A stretch of DNA of 18,603 bases from assembly GCA_946481465.1 (NCBI GenBank), contig CAMLOC010000004.1, positions 1 through 18,603 of the forward strand, in the 5' to 3' direction. Under the pieces are notes generated by a model. That model saw only the letters and a program-made list of their open reading frames with translations, made no database searches and was not told where the DNA came from. Positions 14,749 to 18,603 of the stretch are shown here, in pieces; positions within the stretch are counted from its first letter, which is position 1; each line of letters opens with the position of its first letter. The stretch is from an uncultured Shinella sp. GTDB lineage: Bacteria; Pseudomonadota; Alphaproteobacteria; Rhizobiales; Rhizobiaceae. The translations under genes and the position numbers were made by a program.

Positions 14749-14773
14749 GGAACATAGCGCCTGCATGTTTGTT
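14749..14773 (+). promoter_or_regulatory. EcfG/RpoE2-type promoter of the BON-like gene
   Basis: GGAAC (14749-14753), 17 nt, GTT (14771-14773), 32 nt before ATG 14806. With the near-consensus site at 14671-14695 it forms a divergent pair. Confidence 0.8.
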
Positions 14774-14805
14774 CTCGCTAAATCACGAAAACATGGGAGG
14801 AGGCG

Positions 14806-15093
14806 ATGTTTCAGGCGTCCCTCGGCGGCGGCTTCGGCGCGCAGGAATACGGGCTGCAGGCCTCGATACGAGCTGCGGTTGCCTATGATGATGTTTGCTA
14901 TGACTACAAGATCGAAATTGTTTTCGAGGCCCAAGCCGTCATCATCCAGAGCCGTGTACCGTCGAACGTAGCGCGCCGCGCACGCGAAATCATTGATCGA
15001 ACGTTTTGGATACAAGGAGGGGACCGAAGGGGAGAGGTTGCCCGCAAAAAGAACCCCGCCGAAGCGGGGCAGTGTGCGCGTTCCTCAACCTAA
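14806..15093 (+). CDS. Small BON-like stress protein (C-terminus possibly frameshifted)
   Basis: 95 residues from ATG 14806, with GGAGG about 5 nt upstream and an exact EcfG promoter. Residues ~15-70 follow the pattern of a BON domain: helix GLQASIRAAVAYDD, strands YDYKIEIVFEAQAVIIQSRV, then PSNVARRAREIIDRTF, resembling the VxLxGxVxSxxxRxxAxxIA signature. BON domains bind membranes or phospholipids and occur in OsmY-like stress proteins. No signal peptide is visible, so it may be cytoplasmic. The last 25 residues (GGDRRGEVARKKNPAEAGQC) read through a hairpin that is a terminator on the other strand, and are probably not native; a frameshift near 15015 would explain this. The family assignment is from pattern only. 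Confidence 0.6.
   Translation: MFQASLGGGFGAQEYGLQASIRAAVAYDDVCYDYKIEIVFEAQAVIIQSRVPSNVARRAREIIDRTFWIQGGDRRGEVARKKNPAEAGQCARSST
15044..15070 (-). terminator. Rho-independent terminator (minus strand)
   Basis: On the minus strand, CCCCGC-TTCG-GCGGGG (15069-15054) is followed by TTCTTTTT. It would end the transcript of the 15154-15429 gene. Confidence 0.75.
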
Positions 15094-15153
15094 GGGCATT
15101 ATCAAACAGGAGACAGCGGAGTCAATTGGTCGGAATGGCAAGCCGCCCACTGG

Positions 15154-15429
15154 TTACCCGATCCTCACGCCGGGCTTTCCAAGAAACGGAGAGACGTCGA
15201 CGACCGTATCCAAGTGTGGGCTGTCGGATACGTCAGATCCAAGATTCTCGAGAGCCTCCTGGGTGATACGCAAAAGGACACGGCCGATCTGCAAATACTC
15301 GTGCCCGAGAAGGATAAGGGGCAGGTATTCCACTTCTACAAGATAGGTCCCATTCGGCAAGAAAATGCCCACGCCCAGATCGATGACGGGTTCGGTGACG
15401 AATAGCGTCTTCGTTTCAAAGGTCGACAC
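15154..15429 (-). CDS. 91-residue protein of unknown function
   Basis: From GTG 15429 the frame reads MSTFETKTLFVTEPVIDLGV then GIFLPNGTYLVEVEYLPLILLG, a beta-rich first half, followed by a helix with RITQEALENLGSD and a polar end. Third-position GC is high on this strand, and a terminator follows 84 nt after the stop; the opposite-strand frame at 15214-15405 is less convincing. There is no good Shine-Dalgarno (GAGG is 11 nt away), and a stop lies only 11 codons upstream, so the start is GTG or a non-standard codon. No promoter motif of the EcfG type is seen. No family recognised. Confidence 0.55.
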   Translation of the reverse strand: MSTFETKTLFVTEPVIDLGVGIFLPNGTYLVEVEYLPLILLGHEYLQIGRVLLRITQEALENLGSDVSDSPHLDTVVDVSPFLGKPGVRIG

Positions 15430-15463
15430 AAGCTTCGATGCCTCGATGGATATCGGCCGCTAC

Positions 15464-15479
15464 TATAAATTAATTTATA
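15464..15479. repeat. Perfect 16-bp AT palindrome
   Basis: TATAAATTAATTTATA is self-complementary over all 16 bases, in an otherwise GC-rich region, 35 nt upstream of the minus-strand GTG at 15429. It could be an operator or a melting site. The surrounding stretch 15430-15645 shows no convincing gene. Confidence 0.5.
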
Positions 15480-15645
15480 TGCCAAACTTACACGCCATGA
15501 GAGAATTTTATGCCTCCGCAGACGCCGCCTCCTATTTCGAAGTTCAGAGACGACGCCCGCACGTAGCCGCCGCAGGGGCAGGCCTTCATTATCGCCAAAT
15601 TGGGGAGGACCAGCACACGGTAGCTCTAGTGGCGCCCGCCGGCCT

Positions 15646-15828
15646 TCAAAATCCGGTCATTTTGTCATGAGAGTGCCACCTAATTCGCCCCTCTTTCAAT
15701 ACGAGTTGGATCGGCTTGACGACGGCGCTCCGCGTCAAAATCGCTCCATGTTGCTGGTCGAGGGTGCAGAAAATTAGCTGGGGTAGCGCTCCATCACGAG
15801 AGTGCATGGTTGGGATCTCTGCGCTCAC
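15646..15828 (-). CDS. Possible 60-residue protein of unknown function
   Basis: A frame from GTG 15828 (or an ATG at 15804) reads ...DGALPQLIFCTLDQQHGAIL, TRSAVVKPIQLVLKEGRIRW, HSHDKMTGF. Alternating hydrophobic residues suggest beta strands. The open frame extends upstream without a start, so it may be a 5'-truncated gene. There is no Shine-Dalgarno at the GTG. Between 15829 and 15926 I see only an imperfect palindrome (CCATC...CCGATATCGG...GATGG). Confidence 0.3.
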   Translation of the reverse strand: MSAEIPTMHSRDGALPQLIFCTLDQQHGAILTRSAVVKPIQLVLKEGRIRWHSHDKMTGF

Positions 15829-15926
15829 CAGCCCATCACCGCCGATATCGGGCGATGGAAAGCGCGGTTGACCGAATGGAGTGTCAGCGCTTAAGCTCAG
15901 CGTCGTACGGTCTAATCTTCTGCAAC

Positions 15927-15959
15927 GCCCCGCGCCCTAATGGGTTGCGGGGCTTTTTT
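15927..15959 (+). terminator. Strong rho-independent terminator (plus strand)
   Basis: GCCCCGC (15927-15933), an inner CCC-TAAT-GGG, GCGGGGC (15947-15953), then six Ts (15954-15959). No plus-strand gene is evident just upstream, so it may end a small RNA or the transcript of a lost gene. Confidence 0.8.
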
Positions 15960-15963
15960 CGCT

Positions 15964-16210
15964 TCAGCGTCTGACAAACACGTCGGCCTCCGCGGCAACT
16001 TTCAAAAAGGCTTCTCGGGCAATCTCTGCATGTGTTTTCCCTTGGAGAACCAGCAGGCAAGCGGCTTTCGCCCTCTTCAAAGCCTTCCCCGATCCAACGG
16101 CCGATGCTCGAGCAACACCCGCGCCGCCTCGGCCGTAGATGATATCGTTAGATACTCTCGAACTTCTCGGTTTCGAAGGTGACTGGGAGGCTCCATTCGC
16201 CTCTGTTCAT
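15964..16210 (-). pseudogene. DUF982 family gene with two frameshifts
   Basis: Three consecutive frames together spell a complete DUF982 protein: MNRGEWSLPVTFETEK from ATG 16210, then REVREYLTISSTAEAARVLL/EHRPLDRG, then KALKRAKAACLLVLQGKTHA/EIAREAFLKVAAEADVFVRR to the TGA at 15964-15966. All family hallmarks (W..PV, the Ser-Thr-Ala helix, C..VL.G, AREAF..AA.EA) are present. DUF982 is a small family of unknown function expanded in rhizobia. A GGAGG Shine-Dalgarno lies 5 nt before ATG 16210, and the EcfG promoter of repeat B lies upstream (-10 at 16278-16280). Either two base errors or genuine decay explain the shifts. Confidence 0.8.
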
Positions 16211-16223
16211 GCTTTCCTCCACG

Positions 16224-16251
16224 CAAAAGAAAGGCCCCGCCGGAGCGGGGC
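16224..16251 (-). promoter_or_regulatory. Terminator-like hairpin in the DUF982 leader
   Basis: Minus strand GCCCCGC (16251-16245), loop TCCG, GCGGGGC (16240-16234), then CTTTCTTTTGCG. It lies between the EcfG -10 (16278) and the Shine-Dalgarno (16220-16216), so it could attenuate the transcript before the gene. Confidence 0.6.
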
Positions 16252-16275
16252 AGGAAGATAGAGTGAACGTGCTGG

Positions 16276-16302
16276 GGAACGCAAAGCCGGAGATGTTGTT
16301 CC
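16276..16302. promoter_or_regulatory. Palindromic, bidirectional EcfG-type promoter
   Basis: GGAAC (16276-16280), 17 nt, GTTCC (16298-16302): both strands read GGAAC-N17-GTT. The minus direction leads into the DUF982 leader; the plus direction leads into the truncated SRAP and transposase genes (antisense). Confidence 0.75.
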
Positions 16303-16358
16303 CCTAGAGCGAATTTATAATCTGCGCCGGGCGCCCCGTAAATCTGGAGCTGTTGATG

Positions 16359-16511
16359 TCACGGCTGACCCGGTGCATCTGCATCTATGTGGTGCGCTAG
16401 GATGCCCCTCAGGTTTCCCTTCGGGGTGGCCGGGTTGAGCCACCCCTCGAAAACGTCAGGATCGAGAATGACGGGCATCCGGTCGTGGCTCTGGCTGATA
16501 GGTGCGATCGT
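16359..16511 (-). pseudogene. 3' fragment of a SOS response-associated peptidase (SRAP/YedK family)
   Basis: The frame reads IAPISQSHDRMPVILDPDVF, EGWLNPATPKGNLRGILAHH and ends TGA at 16359-16361. HDRMPVIL(D/P)P-x3-x-x-WL is the C-terminal signature of SRAP (YedK/HMCES) proteins, which crosslink to abasic sites in single-stranded DNA. Only about 50 of ~220 residues remain; the catalytic Cys2 and core are missing. A TGA at 16512-16514 separates it from the transposase fragment, so the gene was cut where the insertion sequence joined. Confidence 0.75.
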
Positions 16512-16676
16512 TCATAACACGGCGGCCATCAACCCGGGATTGCTGTGGCTCGTTGGAAAATACGGCGCAAGCCGCGCTATTTGCTCATCCGTCAGCCAAT
16601 AGAGTTCGCTCATTATCAGTCTTCTTACGGAGCCTGAACACATCCCCCGCATCAAATCAATGGATCCTGACCCTAG
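16512..16676 (-). mobile_element. Remnant of an IS5-family insertion sequence (transposase N-terminus)
   Basis: From ATG 16613 the minus strand reads MSELYWLTDEQIARLAPYFP then TSHSNPG, the N-terminus of IS5-family transposases. Homology stops near 16530 and the frame ends at a TGA (16512-16514). The upstream piece, to about 16676 (ends with GGATCCATTGATTTGATGCG on the minus strand), looks like the IS end. Only about 150 bp remain. The junction with the SRAP fragment marks a deletion. The 146 bases from 16677 to 16822 hold the upstream region of the M42 peptidase gene. Confidence 0.7.
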
Positions 16677-16822
16677 CCATCGGAGATCGGAGGAAGCAGA
16701 AAAGGAACTCATGCTCACAACAGGCTGAAACAAAAGCTAAATATTGCGAGCACTTACATCGGGAACCAATTTTCCAGTCGCGATTGTTGACGGAGCCGTC
16801 CCCCGGCTGCGACATTGCCTCT

Positions 16823-17980
16823 ATGCAGACGCTGATTACGATTGACCCGGAATACCTGACGACCCGGCTGAAAGCGCTTCTCGACATACCGAGCCCGACC
16901 GGTTTTACAGACGAGGCTGTTCGTTATGCTGCACGCGAACTCGAAAGCCTCGGGCTGGAGGTCAAGCTGACCCGCCGCGGCGCGATCCGAGCCCGCCGCC
17001 CCGGTGCGGCCGCCCGCCCGGCGCGCGGCATCGTCTCCCACCTCGATACGCTCGGCGCGCAGGTCAAGGCGCTGAAGGACAACGGGCGGCTGGAACTCGT
17101 CTCCATCGGCCACTGGTCGGCGCGCTTTGCCGAAGGCGCGCGGGCCTCGATCTTTTCCGGCAAGGGGATCTATCGCGGCACGATCCTGCCGCTGAAGGCG
17201 TCTGGCCACACGTTCAACGAGGAGGTCGACACCCAGCCGACGGGCTGGCGGCATGTCGAACTGCGCATCGACGCGCTGGCGCGCGACCGCAAGGACATTG
17301 CGCAGCTCGGCATCGATGTCGGCGATATCGTCGCCATCGATCCGCAGCCCGAATTCCTCGACAACGGCTTCATTGTCTCGCGCCATCTAGACGACAAGGC
17401 CGGGGTCGCGATCATGCTGGCCGCGCTGGAGGCCATGCAGCGCGAAGCGGTCGAGACGCCCGTCGATACCTATTGGCTCTTCACCATCGGCGAGGAAGTG
17501 GGGGTTGGCGCCTCGGCCGCGCTGGTGCCCGACATCGCCTCGCTGGTCGCCATCGACAACGGCACGACCGCACCGGGCCAGAATTCCGACGAGTTCGGCG
17601 TGACGCTGGCCATGGCGGACCAGACCGGCCCCTTCGACTACCACCTGTCGAAGAAGCTCTTCGAACTTTGCGGCGAACACGGCATTCGCGTTCAAAAGGA
17701 CGTCTTCCGCTACTATCGCTCGGACGCGGCCTCGGCCGTCGAGGCGGGGCACGACGTGCGCACGGCCCTTCTGACCTTCGGCGTCGATGCTTCGCACGGC
17801 TACGAGCGCATCCATCTCCACGCGCTGATCTCCGTGGCGCGGCTGGCGGTGTTCCATGCGGCCAGCGAGGTGCAGATCGAACGCGACGCCGAGGAGGTCT
17901 CCGGTCTGCGCGGCTTCACGCACCAGAAGGTCAAGCAGGCCGAACAGGACCTGAGCACGGACGAGCCGGACGCGCCCTGA
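16823..17980 (+). CDS. M42-family peptidase of the osmoprotectant NAGGN type
   Basis: 385 residues, cytoplasmic. M42 metal and catalytic residues are all present: His73-x-Asp75 (SHLDT), Asp190/191 (RHLDDKAG), Glu224-Glu225 (GEEVG), Asp245 (AIDNG) and His325 (DASHGYERIH). The opening YLTTRLKALLDIPSPTGFTD and SGHTFNEEVDTQPTGWRHVE fit the subfamily that is encoded beside the N-acetylglutaminylglutamine amide genes (an asparagine-synthase-like amidotransferase and a GNAT enzyme). Its likely role is in making or turning over this osmolyte. The two partner genes are not in the window and could lie beyond the right edge. ATG 16823 is chosen because homology begins there; it has a poor Shine-Dalgarno, and the open frame upstream runs through IS sequence. 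A peptide ABC transporter gene follows. Confidence 0.88.
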   Translation: MQTLITIDPEYLTTRLKALLDIPSPTGFTDEAVRYAARELESLGLEVKLTRRGAIRARRPGAAARPARGIVSHLDTLGAQVKALKDNGRLELVSIGHWSARFAEGARASIFSGKGIYRGTILPLKASGHTFNEEVDTQPTGWRHVELRIDALARDRKDIAQLGIDVGDIVAIDPQPEFLDNGFIVSRHLDDKAGVAIMLAALEAMQREAVETPVDTYWLFTIGEEVGVGASAALVPDIASLVAIDNGTTAPGQNSDEFGVTLAMADQTGPFDYHLSKKLFELCGEHGIRVQKDVFRYYRSDAASAVEAGHDVRTALLTFGVDASHGYERIHLHALISVARLAVFHAASEVQIERDAEEVSGLRGFTHQKVKQAEQDLSTDEPDAP

Positions 17981-18003
17981 CAAGCCAACAGCCATTCAAT
18001 CAT

Positions 18004-18045
18004 GATAAATTATTGCGCGCTGGAGATTTATCCTTATAGATAAGG
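18004..18045. promoter_or_regulatory. Nested inverted repeats in the ABC-transporter promoter region
   Basis: GATAAAT (18004-18010) pairs with ATTTATC (18026-18032), and CCTTAT-AG-ATAAGG (18032-18045) follows directly. These are typical operator-like palindromes, 36 nt before ATG 18082. The regulator is unknown. Confidence 0.45.
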
Positions 18046-18081
18046 CCGAACGAACGACGCCAAATCGAAAGGATCTTCCCC

Positions 18082-18603
18082 ATGAAGAGGCTGTTTCGGA
18101 ACGCCCTTGCGGCGGCGGTCCTCACTTGCGCCGCGCTTGCCCCGGGGCTCATCGCCCTGCCGGCCGCAGCGCAGACCCCGCCCGACGTACTCGTTGTCGG
18201 CCAGATCGCCGAGCCCCAGTCCCTCGACCCGCACACGGTGACGGCGACTAACGACTTTCGCATCCTCGTCAACCTCTATGATGGCCTGGTACGCTTCAAG
18301 GACGGCACCCTGGAGGTGGAGCCGGCGCTCGCCGAGAGCTGGGAGGTTTCCGACGACGGCAGGACCTACCGGTTCAAGCTGCGCGAGGGCGTGAAATTCC
18401 ACGACGGTTCGGATTTCGACGCCGAGGCGGTCAAGTTCAACTTCGACCGCATGCTGAACAAGGACCATCCGTTCTACAACACCGGTCCTTTCCCGCTTTC
18501 CTTCAACTTCTCCTCGATCGCCTCGGTCGAGGTCATCGACCCGCATGAGGTCGAGTTCAGGCTGAAGGAGGCTTTCGCGCCCTTCCTGTCCAACCTCGCC
18601 TAC
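18082..18603 (+). CDS. Peptide/nickel-type ABC transporter substrate-binding protein (partial)
   Basis: The first 174 residues of a periplasmic SBP_bac_5 family protein, running off the right edge. The Sec signal peptide (basic MKRLFRN, hydrophobic core, cut at AAA-Q near residue 30) is followed by the family opening VVGQIAEPQSLDPHTVT, the LVNLYDGLVRF and WEVSDDGRTYRFKLREGVKF motifs, and FHDGSDFDAEAVKFNFDRML. It binds oligopeptides or related solutes and delivers them to an inner-membrane ABC importer, whose genes should follow. AAAGGA at 8 nt precedes ATG 18082. The neighbouring M42 peptidase suggests a peptide or the NAGGN dipeptide as substrate (inference). Confidence 0.92.
   Translation, partial: MKRLFRNALAAAVLTCAALAPGLIALPAAAQTPPDVLVVGQIAEPQSLDPHTVTATNDFRILVNLYDGLVRFKDGTLEVEPALAESWEVSDDGRTYRFKLREGVKFHDGSDFDAEAVKFNFDRMLNKDHPFYNTGPFPLSFNFSSIASVEVIDPHEVEFRLKEAFAPFLSNLAY

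Larger units (their letters stand above)
16216..16308. repeat. Dispersed repeat copy B: DUF982 promoter and leader
   Basis: About 93 bp homologous to copy A (9863-9957). Read on the minus strand it contains an EcfG promoter, a conserved leader (CACGTTCACTCTATC), a GCCCCGC-TCCG-GCGGGGC hairpin followed by CTTTCTTTT, and the Shine-Dalgarno GGAGG of the DUF982 gene. The repeat is therefore a duplicated promoter-leader unit rather than a mobile element. Confidence 0.8.

Noticed and set aside
15214..15405. Plus-strand 63-codon frame opposite the 15154-15429 gene
   Set aside because: The minus strand has the better codon bias and a terminator at its end; kept as the weaker alternative only.
16502..16822. 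107-codon N-terminal extension of the M42 peptidase
   Set aside because: It translates the antisense strand of the IS remnant and is not protein-like; family homology starts at ATG 16823.

Overview
The window looks like a chromosome or large-replicon segment of an alphaproteobacterium of the order Hyphomicrobiales (Rhizobiales), most likely Rhizobiaceae. The evidence is high GC with strong GC3 bias, a DUF982 gene remnant, many GGAAC-N17-GTT promoters of the EcfG/RpoE2 general-stress sigma factor, a CoxMNOP-like oxidase cluster, and an M42 peptidase of the type tied to the rhizobial osmoprotectant NAGGN. No tRNA, rRNA or CRISPR array was seen.

Layout. 1-1908: the tail of an unknown plus-strand gene, a shared terminator, and on the minus strand a stress-type SDR oxidoreductase with a small membrane protein, then a glycine-zipper lipoprotein; the SDR and the lipoprotein each have a perfect EcfG promoter. 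2068-3961 (minus): a DUF2231 membrane protein and a secreted PQQ-type sorbosone/aldose dehydrogenase lipoprotein, translationally overlapped. 4134-9669 (plus): a tightly packed terminal oxidase operon (caa3-like CoxB with fused cytochrome c, a CoxA-CoxC fusion, a small membrane protein, a CtaG-type assembly protein and a triheme cytochrome c). 9670-11522: a stress-promoter region, one copy of a 95-bp repeat, and an RTX calcium-binding exoprotein. 11719-16680: an accessory zone of very small proteins and decayed genes (Pro-rich 58 aa, 46 aa, 51 aa and 39 aa proteins, a BON-like protein, a headless Nudix hydrolase, a twice-frameshifted DUF982 gene, truncated SRAP and IS5-family genes), again dense in EcfG promoters. 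16823-18603: an M42 peptidase of the NAGGN system and the start of a peptide ABC-transporter binding protein.

How it fits together. The recurring signal is the general stress response: eight sites match GGAAC-N17-GTT exactly on one strand or the other, and four more are near matches, usually 23-35 nt before a start codon. The genes they precede (stress SDR, lipoprotein, tiny membrane proteins, a DUF982 gene, possibly the RTX protein) suggest a stress-response island. The oxidase operon beside the periplasmic dehydrogenase could be an independent electron-transfer branch: sugar or aldehyde oxidation to cytochrome c to O2. Its subunit I lacks the usual K-channel lysine, which makes it the most unusual enzyme here. 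The functional link between dehydrogenase and oxidase is inference from gene position only.
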